Shown here: piece by piece, positions 15,958 through 24,634 of the stretch
Layout: the number at the start of each line of letters is the position of its first letter
How positions within the stretch are numbered: the stretch's first letter is position 1
DNA from: Treponema sp. UBA6852
GTDB lineage: Bacteria > Spirochaetota > Spirochaetia > Treponematales > Treponemataceae
Direction of reading: 5' to 3'
NCBI GenBank assembly: GCA_002449305.1
Contig: DKDI01000048.1
Span: 1 to 64,000, forward strand
DNA length: 64,000 nt
Position numbers and translations under genes: made by a program
The notes under the pieces: model-generated
Told to the model about the DNA's origin: nothing
Databases searched by the model: none
Seen by the model: only the letters and a program-made list of their open reading frames with translations

Positions 15958-17726
15958 TATTCACCGTCCTTGAGAAGCTTCTTTGCCTCGTTAGATACCT
16001 GCGCATTTTTTGAAGCCAAAGTACTTTCTATGACTTTTTCAGCTTTTGTAAAGTCTGCGCTCTTGAATTCCTTATAGTTCATATCAATGAAATTCTGGCG
16101 CAAAGTATTAAAGAAATTGCGGGCATCGTCTTTCTCTTCAAAGTCAAAGTCAGATCCAAGAATTTCAACAATTTTATTGAAAACGTATTTCTGACGTTCT
16201 ACAGAAGATGCGCCTTCAATTTCATCAAAGCTATCCTGCTGCATATAGACGGCATCAAGAAATTCACTCTTCAAGTAAATAACAAAATCTGAAAGGCTTG
16301 TTCCTTCTTCGCCAACAACTTTCATCATTTGGTTGACTTCTGCGCCTCTTTTATAGACATTACGAGCAAATTCAACAAGATTGTGTCCAATTGTAGATTT
16401 GTACTTTGACCAAGAATCAAGAGGATCAATAGAAGGATAACGGCGCGCATCGGAACGTTCTCGGCTAAGACCATGGAATGCGCCAACAACTTTCAATGTT
16501 GCCTGAGTTACAGGCTCTTCAAAGTTTCCACCTGCAGGAGAAACAGTTCCACCAATTGTAACAGAACCGACATTTCCATCGCGAAGCTTTACAATTCCCG
16601 CACGTTCATAGAAAGAAGCGATTGTTGACTCCAAATATGCAGGGAAAGCCTCTTCACCAGGGATTTCTTCCAAGCGGCCAGACATTTCACGCATAGCCTG
16701 CGCCCATCTTGAAGTAGAATCCGCAAGAAGAAGAACATTAAGTCCCATCTGACGGTAATATTCTGCAAGAGTAACGCCTGTGTAGCACGAAGCTTCGCGG
16801 GAAGCAACAGGCATAGAAGATGTATTGCAAATTATGATTGTGCGCTCCATAAGAGAACGTCCAGTGCGAGGATCCTTAAGCTCCGGAAATTCTGTAAGAG
16901 TCTCTACAACTTCACCAGCGCGTTCTCCGCAAGCAGCTATAATTACAATGTCAACATCGGCATTGCGGCTTGTTGTGTGCTGAAGAACAGTTTTTCCAGC
17001 GCCAAACGGACCTGGAATACAATATGTTCCACCTTTTGCAACAGGGAAAAATGTATCAATCAGGCGGACTTTTGTAACCATAGGCTCATCTGGACTAAGA
17101 CGTTCTGCATAGCAATTTACGGCTCGCTTTACAGGCCATTTAAAGCTCATGCTAATATTTATAGATTTTCCTTTTTCATCAGCAAGAGTTGCAATGGTAT
17201 CATGAATTTTATATTCACCAGCTTTTGCAATTTTTTTGATTGTATAAGTTCCAAGGAATCCAAAAGGAATAAGAATTTTATGAGTAAAAGGTCCTTCTGG
17301 AACAGATCCTATGCTGTCTCCTGCAAAAACTTTGTCGCCTTCTTTTGCAGTAGGAGTAAATTCCCATTTTTTATTTTCATCAAGAGCAGGAAGATAAACA
17401 CCGCGCTCAAGAAAGTAGCCGGATTTTTCAGCAAGAAGAGGAAGCGGATTCTGCAATCCATCATAAACCTGACCTAAAAGACCAGGGCCAACTTCAACGC
17501 TAAGCAAATCTCCAGTAAATTCTACAGAACAATCTGTTGAAATACCATTTGTCATTTCATAAATCTGCATCTGCGCTGTATTTCCGCGGATACGGATTAC
17601 CTCTCCTTTCAGGCTTTTTCCGCCAACTTTAACGTAGCCTACTTCATTGAGAGATACCTTTCCATCGAATTCAACAGAAACCATGTTTCCATTGACAGCA
17701 ACAACTTTGCCTTTTGTATCAGTCAT
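15957..17726 (-). CDS. atpA: V-type ATPase subunit A (catalytic)
   Basis: A 589-residue catalytic subunit, of normal length. The Walker A motif GPFGAGKT is at residues 239-246 and the Walker B region is VLLLADSTSRWAQAMRE. The A-type insertion (about residues 115-200, the non-homologous region that distinguishes A from F-type beta) is present, as is the PSIDPLDSWSKYK segment. It hydrolyses or makes ATP in the cytoplasmic head of the rotary enzyme. Its start overlaps the DUF2764 gene stop (ATGA type). Confidence 0.96.
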   Translation of the reverse strand: MTDTKGKVVAVNGNMVSVEFDGKVSLNEVGYVKVGGKSLKGEVIRIRGNTAQMQIYEMTNGISTDCSVEFTGDLLSVEVGPGLLGQVYDGLQNPLPLLAEKSGYFLERGVYLPALDENKKWEFTPTAKEGDKVFAGDSIGSVPEGPFTHKILIPFGFLGTYTIKKIAKAGEYKIHDTIATLADEKGKSINISMSFKWPVKRAVNCYAERLSPDEPMVTKVRLIDTFFPVAKGGTYCIPGPFGAGKTVLQHTTSRNADVDIVIIAACGERAGEVVETLTEFPELKDPRTGRSLMERTIIICNTSSMPVASREASCYTGVTLAEYYRQMGLNVLLLADSTSRWAQAMREMSGRLEEIPGEEAFPAYLESTIASFYERAGIVKLRDGNVGSVTIGGTVSPAGGNFEEPVTQATLKVVGAFHGLSRERSDARRYPSIDPLDSWSKYKSTIGHNLVEFARNVYKRGAEVNQMMKVVGEEGTSLSDFVIYLKSEFLDAVYMQQDSFDEIEGASSVERQKYVFNKIVEILGSDFDFEEKDDARNFFNTLRQNFIDMNYKEFKSADFTKAEKVIESTLASKNAQVSNEAKKLLKDGE

Positions 17727-18271
17727 TTCTTTTCTCCAAGAATTTCATCATAAATTTTGTGGTAAGAAGCCAAGCCCTCATCCTTGTTAAACTTCTTCAT
17801 CCGCTCGGCAAGCATCAGTTTTAGTCCATAGCTATAGACCGCATCAGCCGAAAAACTGTCCATAGGCGCAATCCGATCCAAAATTCCAAGACGGTACTGA
17901 TTCAGATACTGTTCCGCTGCCAAAGGACTGTCCATTCCAGTAGCAGTCCGCGCGGCCTGAACAGATTCACCATCACTTGCAGAAGGAAGATCCTTTATAT
18001 CTTTCTTCATTTTTAAAGCCCTGATTTGGGCCAATGCAAGTCGAAGGCATCTTTCTTTTGCGTACCATTCATCAAGGAATACGGAACCTGTCGAAACAGG
18101 TTCAACAGGAGGTTCCAGCGTAAGTTTTTCAGCAAGCTTCGCAGATTTTTCAGACATAAAACGGCTGCACAAATCCTTGAAATATCCAACTGTAAGCGGA
18201 AGTTTTTGAGAACTGTCATCATTTACAGAAATTGCCGGAAGCTGGGCAACCAAATAATAGAGATGTTCCAC
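17723..18271 (-). CDS. DUF2764 family protein of the V-ATPase operon
   Basis: A 182-residue acidic helical protein starting MEHLYYLVAQLPAISVND. This protein family (DUF2764) occurs between subunits E and A in the V-ATPase operons of spirochaetes and some Bacteroidetes, where a separate subunit C gene is missing. I infer that it fills the subunit C role (connecting the central stalk to the ring). This is inference from position; no fold is proved. Overlaps at both ends (ATGA with atpE and with atpA) indicate tight translational coupling. Confidence 0.8.
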   Translation of the reverse strand: MEHLYYLVAQLPAISVNDDSSQKLPLTVGYFKDLCSRFMSEKSAKLAEKLTLEPPVEPVSTGSVFLDEWYAKERCLRLALAQIRALKMKKDIKDLPSASDGESVQAARTATGMDSPLAAEQYLNQYRLGILDRIAPMDSFSADAVYSYGLKLMLAERMKKFNKDEGLASYHKIYDEILGEKK

Positions 18272-19008
18272 TATTTTGTTTCCTTTGTAGTTTTTGCACG
18301 TGATTTTGCCGCCGGCTTTGCAACAGTTTTCTTAGCTTTTGAAGCCGCTGGTTTCTTTTCTTCTATTACAACAGGCTTTGGCTCTTCCTCTGCAATTCCT
18401 GCAGCCGCCTTTTTCATAATTTCTGTTGTTTTTGGATTCAAATAGGCACTGAACAAAGCCGCAACTTCTTCCGCGCTGAAATCATAAAATGCAGAGCCAT
18501 TCTTCGATCCAATTCTAAAACCTGCTGAAAGAGAGGCGTCGCTTTTTATTACAAGACCTTTTGAAATTTTTGCTTTTAATGCAGTTTTAAGGCTTGCTTC
18601 AAGAACTTTTAAATCCTTTGCAGGCAAAAGAACAGAAATATTATCCGCATCTGGATTGGCAGACCAAGCTTTTACAGTTTCAGGAATCAATTTTTTGAGC
18701 AAATCCTTATCCATTGCTTTTTCTGTTTCGGAATTTACAATAGCAGAAAGCTCCTTGTTTATTCCATCACGGAATGAAATGATAAGGTTTCGTCCAGCCT
18801 GAGCAATAGCATCTTCGCTGGCCTTTTCCATGCGTTCTGTTTCAGCCTTTGCAGTTTTTATTATGCTGTCAGCTTTTACTTCAGCATCGCTTACAATTGA
18901 AGCGGCTTTTTTTTCCGCATCGGCAATAATCTTGCGGGCGGCAGATTCGGCACTAGAAACACCGTCCTTTTTGATTTTTTCGATTAATTCCTGTAATTGA
19001 ATGTCCAT
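18271..19008 (-). CDS. atpE: V-type ATPase subunit E (peripheral stalk)
   Basis: A 245-residue protein. The first 100 residues are a long helix rich in Ala, Lys and Glu (AARKIIADAEKKAASIVSDA) that forms the peripheral stalk, followed by the globular part that binds the head. The last 40 residues are an unusual Ala/Lys/Pro tail (KKPAASKAKKTVAKPAAKSR) absent from typical E subunits; it resembles histone H1-like low-complexity tails and may be a linker or nucleic-acid-sticky extension. The ATG at 19008 was chosen (AGAGG five bases upstream) over a GTG one codon earlier. It is the first gene of the operon, 36 bp behind galM. Confidence 0.88.
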   Translation of the reverse strand: MDIQLQELIEKIKKDGVSSAESAARKIIADAEKKAASIVSDAEVKADSIIKTAKAETERMEKASEDAIAQAGRNLIISFRDGINKELSAIVNSETEKAMDKDLLKKLIPETVKAWSANPDADNISVLLPAKDLKVLEASLKTALKAKISKGLVIKSDASLSAGFRIGSKNGSAFYDFSAEEVAALFSAYLNPKTTEIMKKAAAGIAEEEPKPVVIEEKKPAASKAKKTVAKPAAKSRAKTTKETK

Positions 19009-19044
19009 CACAACCTCTTTATATTTTTCTATAATTGCTGAAAA

Positions 19045-20085
19045 CTAAAAACCAAATTTATAAACCGTAGTTTCATGGTACGGCTTTTCTGGAGTTACTA
19101 TGCAGCTTGGAAAATTCTCATGGTTCGGAGCGTCAGGATAAGCCTCGGTCTCCATGCAAACAGCATCATGAGATTTTAAAGGATAACCGTTCTTTCCAAA
19201 TCCATCAATGAAATTTGCTGTATAAATCTGGCAGGCAGGCAACGTTGTAGAAACAGTCATTGTACGTCCGCTAGCAGGATCTTTTAACACGGCAAATTCA
19301 ACTAAACTTCCATTGTGCGAATCTATGCAATAAGCGTGATCATATCCAGAGCCAGTTTCTTTCATATCTTTGCCGATAAGCTTTGGAACTCTAAAATCAA
19401 AAGCTTTTTTTTCATCAACAGAACAAAGTTTTCCAGACGGAATGAGATGCTCGTCAACTTCAACAAATTTTGAACAATCCATCTTGAGTTCCTGATCTTC
19501 AATAGAACCGCCATCATAGCCTTTCAAATTGAAATAGGCATGGTTTGTAAGGTTTACTGGAGTCGGAGCATCTGTCTTGGCAGAATAATCCAAAGTAAGC
19601 TCATTATCTTCATTTAATGTGTAGGTAACTTTTATTTTTAAATTGCCAGGCATATTTTGCTCGCCTGCCAAACTTACTCTTGAAAATTCAATTCCAAGTC
19701 CTTTGTCAGTACGGATTTTTTTTGCAGACCACAGCTTCTTTTCGTATCGGTCAAATCCGCCGTGAAGACAGTTTTCACCGTCATTTTTATCAAGCTGGTA
19801 AGTTTTTCCATTGAGAGAAAAAGATGCGCCGCCGATTCTGTTTGCAAAGCGACCAACTACAGTTCCAAAGCAACTTCCACTAGAAGCATAGCCTTCCAGA
19901 GTTGAACAGCCCAAAAGAACATCAACTTTTTTTCCGTCTTTTGCAGGTAAAAGAATGCTTGTAATTGTGCATCCATAATCTATAACAGAAAAGCTCATAG
20001 AGCCGTTTGAAACTGTGTACAAATGAACTTTTCTTCCATCATACAAAGTTCCAAATTTGACCTTTTTAAATTTCAAATTACTCAT
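19045..20085 (-). CDS. galM: aldose 1-epimerase (galactose mutarotase)
   Basis: A 346-residue GalM that interconverts the alpha and beta anomers of galactose or glucose. Motifs: GTVVGRFANRIGGASFSL, NCLHGG with the general-acid histidine, and NLTNHAYFNLKG with the second histidine, followed near the C-terminus by METEAYPDAPNHENFPS with the catalytic glutamate. The start at 20085 fits the family N-terminus and follows a TATATT by seven bases without a Shine-Dalgarno site; an upstream in-frame ATG at 20121 would lie upstream of that promoter. It is followed after 36 bp by the V-ATPase operon and may be partly cotranscribed with it. It could serve the galactan-use genes near 37 kb, but is not adjacent to them. 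Confidence 0.92.
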   Translation of the reverse strand: MSNLKFKKVKFGTLYDGRKVHLYTVSNGSMSFSVIDYGCTITSILLPAKDGKKVDVLLGCSTLEGYASSGSCFGTVVGRFANRIGGASFSLNGKTYQLDKNDGENCLHGGFDRYEKKLWSAKKIRTDKGLGIEFSRVSLAGEQNMPGNLKIKVTYTLNEDNELTLDYSAKTDAPTPVNLTNHAYFNLKGYDGGSIEDQELKMDCSKFVEVDEHLIPSGKLCSVDEKKAFDFRVPKLIGKDMKETGSGYDHAYCIDSHNGSLVEFAVLKDPASGRTMTVSTTLPACQIYTANFIDGFGKNGYPLKSHDAVCMETEAYPDAPNHENFPSCIVTPEKPYHETTVYKFGF

Positions 20086-20092
20086 AGATAAA

Positions 20093-20121
20093 AATATACT
20101 CTGATTCTTTTCAAAGTTCAA
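20093..20121 (-). promoter_or_regulatory. galM promoter, leaderless type
   Basis: TTGAAC (20116-20121) and TATATT (20093-20098) on the minus strand with a 17-bp spacer; seven bases from the -10 to the ATG at 20085. Confidence 0.7.
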
Positions 20122-20184
20122 GAAAAAAAAGCTGTTTTGAGAAAATATTTATTAAAACAAGTCCGTAAAAAGTACAAAAAAAAA

Positions 20185-20763
20185 TCAAGAAAACTCGATT
20201 ACAAGTTTTACTTCCTGAATGCTTCTGCCTGTTTTTCTTGCAATTTCTTCTGATGGAATTCCAAGGGCGCGAAGTTCCAAAACCTGAGCTTTAAAGTCCT
20301 TTTTAGGAACAATTGGGTTTTCAGCCATAAAAAGCTCAGGCTCAACTACAGGAATTTTTCTAACTTCAACTTCCGGCTTAGGCAAATTTTTTATTCCAAG
20401 CTCATTTTTTGCCTTTTCTGTAAAAAACAAGTCGCCTTGCATAAAAGAATTTTTTGAAGCCGAATCCAGTTTTTTTTGAAATGATTTTGATTTTTCAGCA
20501 AGAGAAAGCTCTTTTTTTAACATTCCGATTTTTCGTTCGGCTTCCGCAGAAATAGCCTTAAGCTGCTTAATTTTATCTTCTATTAAATCAATGCTTCTTC
20601 CTGCGTTGAAATTTATGCTTTTGATAATTTCTTTTGCCTTTTCATTAGTCTCTTCAATAATTTTATCTGTGGAAAAAAAAGTGTTAAACTTCTTAAAAAA
20701 GACAACCCACATGAGTATATTGAAAAATATTATAAAAACAGCAATGGTCAACGCAAACGGCAT
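20185..20763 (-). CDS. membrane-anchored coiled-coil protein with C-terminal HTH-like segment
   Basis: A 192-residue protein. A single membrane helix at residues 5-25 (ALTIAVFIIFFNILMWVVFF) is followed by a cytoplasmic coiled coil (about 35-115), a proline- and glutamate-rich linker, and a terminal helical motif VLELRALGIPSEEIARKTGR followed by SIQEVKLVI. The last motif resembles the small HTH-like tails of DUF6115-type proteins. The ATG at 20763 is used; it begins eight bases after the stop of the upstream gene and has no clear ribosome-binding site, so it may rely on coupling. Function unknown. Confidence 0.65.
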   Translation of the reverse strand: MPFALTIAVFIIFFNILMWVVFFKKFNTFFSTDKIIEETNEKAKEIIKSINFNAGRSIDLIEDKIKQLKAISAEAERKIGMLKKELSLAEKSKSFQKKLDSASKNSFMQGDLFFTEKAKNELGIKNLPKPEVEVRKIPVVEPELFMAENPIVPKKDFKAQVLELRALGIPSEEIARKTGRSIQEVKLVIEFS

Positions 20764-20770
20764 TTTTTTT

Positions 20771-21109
20771 TCAACTTGTAATATCAATATGCTGTCCAAG
20801 ATTTGGATCTTTTATTTCATAGACAGTAGGCTTTTTAATTTCCGGCTCTTGCTTTGCGGATTTTCCATCTCCCTGCAAAAGTCCTTGTCCAGCGCCTCCG
20901 CCCTGACTCACATCAGCCTTGATTTTTGCAGAATCCTCGCTTTGTGAAGTTTCTGTAACAGTCTGGGCTTTTTGAGTTTGCTGTTGGGCTGTTTTTTCCA
21001 GATGCTGCCTATTCGCCATGCTTGCATTCTGGACTTGCGAAGCATTAAACTGCCCAATCTTATCCATCTGAGAATAAATGGTAGAAAGATCTATAGGCTG
21101 AACAGCCAT
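20771..21109 (-). CDS. small hydrophilic protein of unknown function
   Basis: A 112-residue cytoplasmic protein without signal peptide or cysteine. The N-terminus MAVQPIDLSTIYSQMDKIGQ is followed by a Gln-, Ser- and Thr-rich low-complexity middle that looks disordered, and a short ordered end (YEIKDPNLGQHIDIT). A good ribosome-binding site (GAGGTG) precedes the ATG at 21109. It is closely coupled to the membrane-anchored coiled-coil gene that follows, so the two probably work together. I do not recognise a family. Confidence 0.65.
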   Translation of the reverse strand: MAVQPIDLSTIYSQMDKIGQFNASQVQNASMANRQHLEKTAQQQTQKAQTVTETSQSEDSAKIKADVSQGGGAGQGLLQGDGKSAKQEPEIKKPTVYEIKDPNLGQHIDITS

Positions 21110-21212
21110 AAGCACCTCGCATTTTATAATGTAGAAAATCTGAAAAAAAAACAGAAATATTCTATAAAATAATATTATATATATTTCCGCAGAAAATCAA
21201 CACAAACACAGT

Positions 21213-22508
21213 TTAATAGTCCATTTTTACTTGAATTGAACTTCCAAGCCGGATCATGTAAATTTTATTTTCATAGTTTGCATCAAGCTGATGATAGCGC
21301 ACTTCAATTCCTGTGTTCCATTCCGCGTTCGGGAAAAGCCCTGATTTTATAAAACCAAATTTTACAAGGCCGCTTTTATCGTCTTCTGTTTCACTTTTTA
21401 TAATATGCTGCCACTGCAAGCCAAGCTTCATGTCTTTATTTTTTCCAAGCCGTTTTAAACCCAGATCAAGGTAAATGCGGCAGCTGTTTTTTTCAAGTTC
21501 TTTGTTATAAGAATCCTGAAATTCAAAATTCAAGCCAAAATTCGGATCATGTCCGTCCCACAAATGATAAAATCCGCCCGTAAAAACATACTTTGAAATA
21601 TCACGGTGGTCATCTGTAAGTTTTCCGATTCCCTGAACATAAAGGTCTGTTCCAAAAATGGTCCGTTTTGCTTCTGCGCCGACAGTTACCGGTGTTGAGC
21701 CTGTTTCTAGCTTTGGATTTTTTCTTCCGAAAATATTAAAAGTCGTATGAAAAAATGTCATTTCAAGAGAGCCAGCCGCCGAAATGTCTTCAAATGCAGG
21801 CTGCGTTGAAGTTCCGCCGTATAAAATAATTCCAGACAAAGTTCCAGTCCAAAAAGGAATGCGCAAAAGTCCGGAAACAGCATCAGAACTGTCGCTTAAA
21901 ATATTTGTGTAAAGATAACCTTGCTTTTCAATTTCCTGCCGTATTTGCTCCTTTTCTTCTTCGGTAAGCTTGTCATAGTCAGTATCTGTATAAAGGCTAT
22001 ATGCGTTTTCTCCGCTGAAAAGTCTTGTATATCCCCAGGCGGTCGCTTTTTTTCCTGCCGTAATATAAATTCTATCCCAAATCAAATAGTCAAAATAAAG
22101 CTCGTCAAGTTTTATGGCATCTTTTTTGGGCGGAAATTTTACGCTGGTTGTTCCGCGCACAGAAAGTGTTTTGTCAAGACGCGCCATAAAATAAATATAA
22201 TTCGCCAAGTCAAAATAAACTGAATTTTTAAATTCATCATTTTCAGAATTCTGATTATGCTTGGTTCCGTAGTATCCAAAGTCAGACTCAAAATGGCCTG
22301 TAAATTTCAAAGGAATAAAATATTCAGAAGTTCCAATTTTCACCGACTGCTTGGAAGAAACAAATTCCGACGCATCGGACTGCTCAACAACAATGTCTTC
22401 TGAATCTGAAAAAAGCAAATCGTCATCAAACGAAATATCGTCTTCCGCCTGAGAAAAAGCAACCGAAATGCAAAAGCAAATCGCCGCTATAAAAAAAATC
22501 CGCTTCAT
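21213..22508 (-). CDS. outer-membrane beta-barrel protein
   Basis: A 431-residue exported protein. The signal peptide ends near residue 20 (VAFSQAE), followed by an acidic patch and then alternating amphipathic strands to the C-terminus (LGSSIQVKMDY, aromatic last residue). A conserved-looking segment KKATAWGYTRLFSGENAYSLY lies about residue 145-165. No catalytic motif. It begins one base after the stop of the LolA-like gene and so belongs to the same transcript. With the two FtsX-type permeases upstream it could form an outer-membrane lipoprotein or lipid delivery path. It could also be a DUF1302/porin-like protein. Confidence 0.7.
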   Translation of the reverse strand: MKRIFFIAAICFCISVAFSQAEDDISFDDDLLFSDSEDIVVEQSDASEFVSSKQSVKIGTSEYFIPLKFTGHFESDFGYYGTKHNQNSENDEFKNSVYFDLANYIYFMARLDKTLSVRGTTSVKFPPKKDAIKLDELYFDYLIWDRIYITAGKKATAWGYTRLFSGENAYSLYTDTDYDKLTEEEKEQIRQEIEKQGYLYTNILSDSSDAVSGLLRIPFWTGTLSGIILYGGTSTQPAFEDISAAGSLEMTFFHTTFNIFGRKNPKLETGSTPVTVGAEAKRTIFGTDLYVQGIGKLTDDHRDISKYVFTGGFYHLWDGHDPNFGLNFEFQDSYNKELEKNSCRIYLDLGLKRLGKNKDMKLGLQWQHIIKSETEDDKSGLVKFGFIKSGLFPNAEWNTGIEVRYHQLDANYENKIYMIRLGSSIQVKMDY

Positions 22509-22509
22509 T

Positions 22510-23298
22510 TTACTTTTCACTCATCATTTCAAGATAAGGCTTTGTATAAACAGAATTTTCCAGACGATCAAAAGTTATATTTGTAATCGTAATCTGCGTG
22601 CGCTCGAACTGAGTTTTTTCACCGATTTTCTTTCCGCGCAAATTGTCCGTGATAAGCATTTTTACAGGAATATAATAATTTTTATTTGAAGTCTGAACTA
22701 TCTGATATGAAGGAATAGCAGTTGTTCTAAGTTTTTGCCCTGAAAGGCTGTAATCTTCCTTTTTGCGCACAAGCCCGTCATTTTTTGTAACCCAAAGACG
22801 TAATTCAGGATAATCCACATTTTGAACTTTTGCCTTTAGAACAAACATTACGCATTCAAGTTTTCCAAGCATTACTTCTGAAGAACTTTCTATTGAATAA
22901 TCCCTGTAATAAAACTGCGGCGCAAAGTCTGAATTGTTCGCATTTGTATTCTGAAATTTGTCCCGTGCACTTGTAAATGTGAATCTGTGGTCAGCAGGAT
23001 CGTAGAACCAAATATTGTTGTCATACTGAAGATAACCTTTTCCCTTGTCTTTTGCAGGACCTGTAACAAGAATTGTCCATTTTGCCTCGCTGTCCCTACG
23101 ATACATAATTGCCTCTGTAGCATTTTTTCCTTCGCCAGGCTTTTCCTGAACAACTGAATAAAATCCTTTAAAGTCAGTTCCGTAAAAAGCTGTATTTTCC
23201 TGCGCCTGCTTTAAAAGCTCATCATGGGAAAATGAAAAAGCAGAAATTCCTGCAGAAACAAAAAAAACAAAGCTGACAATTTTCTTAAAATTTTTCAT
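22510..23298 (-). CDS. LolA-like outer-membrane lipoprotein-sorting protein
   Basis: A 262-residue periplasmic protein with a signal peptide ending near AFSFS. The body matches the COG2834 'outer membrane lipoprotein-sorting protein' type: AIMYRRDSEAKWTILVTGPA, GYLQYDNNIWFYDPADHRFT and LRLWVTKNDGLVRKKEDYS. These proteins share the LolA half-barrel fold and are found beside FtsX/LolC-type permeases. Here it lies 49 bp downstream of such a permease pair and directly upstream of an outer-membrane barrel, consistent with a lipoprotein or lipid shuttle. Confidence 0.82.
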   Translation of the reverse strand: MKNFKKIVSFVFFVSAGISAFSFSHDELLKQAQENTAFYGTDFKGFYSVVQEKPGEGKNATEAIMYRRDSEAKWTILVTGPAKDKGKGYLQYDNNIWFYDPADHRFTFTSARDKFQNTNANNSDFAPQFYYRDYSIESSSEVMLGKLECVMFVLKAKVQNVDYPELRLWVTKNDGLVRKKEDYSLSGQKLRTTAIPSYQIVQTSNKNYYIPVKMLITDNLRGKKIGEKTQFERTQITITNITFDRLENSVYTKPYLEMMSEK

Positions 23299-23347
23299 AG
23301 CACATCCATAAAATATCTTAACTTTTTAATTATTAACAAGCAAAAAT

Positions 23348-24634
23348 TCATTCTGTTACAGTCAATGCCTGGACCGGAGTAATTCTTATAGCGGTTCTTA
23401 GCGAAAACAAGATTGCAGAAATTGTAGTAAAAATTATAACTGCAAAAATCAGCATTGCACCGCCAAAAGAATTCATTGGAACAATATATCCGTTCGTCAA
23501 AAACATATCAAACGCAGGAATAAAAGAAAAATTGAATTGTCTTACAATAAATTCCAAGAGCAAACAAAATCCCCAGCCGCATACACAGCCGGAAATTAAA
23601 AGCACAAGAGCTTCGCTAAGCAAAAGCAAAATCACAGAGCCGCGCTCCATTCCAATTGCCTTGTAAATTCCAATTTCATTTATGCGCTTCATTACAATAA
23701 CTTTGTAAGTGCTGCTGATTCCAACAACAATTATTATTACAAGAGCCGCAATTACAAGAGAAGTTATTATTTTCATTGCGTCAATTATAACACCCAAATC
23801 TTCCATGTTTGCGTCCAGAACTATAAACGCGTAAATCGGCTCGCTAAATTCCCCGGCTAAAAGCGGCTCATAAAAGTCATACTTATCATTAACCAGCTTG
23901 TACATATTGAATTTTTTTTCAAGAAGAGACTGATATTTTAAAGTGTCTTTTGAAGATGGCAGTGAATCAGGGAAAAATATTCCAATTCTATTTGCATAAA
24001 ATTCCGGAGAGCAATAAGCCTTCCGCAGAAAATCAATATCAATATAAGAAGTGTAAGTTCCAAATACGCTTGAATCTTTGAAAATGCCTTTTACAACAAT
24101 CTGAACAGTATTTATGTAGCCGGGACCTGTTCTAAGCATAAAGGTTATAGAATCTCCAGTTGAAACTTCCAGCATGGATGCAATTTTTTCTGAAACCAGA
24201 ACGCCATTTGTTCCTGCAATTCCGTCTGCACTTCCCTGCACATAATTGAATTTTGAAAATAGAATTTTTTCTTTTTCAAAGTCAACACCTTTTATTACAC
24301 GCTGACGGACTTCAACGCCTTCATAATAAAAAGAAGCGGAATCCGCATCAAAATCAAATCTTGGGGAAATAACAGTTTCAGCTGGAAAAACATCAGAAAG
24401 TTTTTCAACAAATTCCCGGCAGTCATAAAATTCCAAATTGCTTCTTCCGCCTAAGAATTGATAGTTTCCACCGTAATAAATTTCAGCCTTCGTAGAAAGA
24501 GAATGCAACATTCCGTTTATTAGAAAAAAAGAAAAAAGTGAAACTCCAGCCCCAATAGCGCAAACAAAAAAAAGAGAAATGTACTGACGCCACCTTAAAA
24601 GCAATGAGCGAACCGAAAGCTTAACATAATTCAT
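23348..24634 (-). CDS. ABC transporter permease, FtsX/LolE-like
   Basis: A 428-residue permease with the MacB/FtsX layout: one N-terminal helix (about 15-38), a large periplasmic domain (about 40-270), then three helices, the first of which precedes the cytoplasmic EIGIYKAIGMERGSV signature. Such permeases extract lipoproteins or expel substrates with a separate ATPase. The gene overlaps the stop of the upstream permease by one base. No ATP-binding subunit is encoded next to it. Confidence 0.9.
   Translation of the reverse strand: MNYVKLSVRSLLLRWRQYISLFFVCAIGAGVSLFSFFLINGMLHSLSTKAEIYYGGNYQFLGGRSNLEFYDCREFVEKLSDVFPAETVISPRFDFDADSASFYYEGVEVRQRVIKGVDFEKEKILFSKFNYVQGSADGIAGTNGVLVSEKIASMLEVSTGDSITFMLRTGPGYINTVQIVVKGIFKDSSVFGTYTSYIDIDFLRKAYCSPEFYANRIGIFFPDSLPSSKDTLKYQSLLEKKFNMYKLVNDKYDFYEPLLAGEFSEPIYAFIVLDANMEDLGVIIDAMKIITSLVIAALVIIIVVGISSTYKVIVMKRINEIGIYKAIGMERGSVILLLLSEALVLLISGCVCGWGFCLLLEFIVRQFNFSFIPAFDMFLTNGYIVPMNSFGGAMLIFAVIIFTTISAILFSLRTAIRITPVQALTVTE

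Noticed and set aside
16977..17477. 166-codon plus-strand frame inside atpA
   Set aside because: It is antisense to a well-conserved catalytic subunit, has a cysteine- and phenylalanine-rich nonsense composition and no ribosome-binding site.
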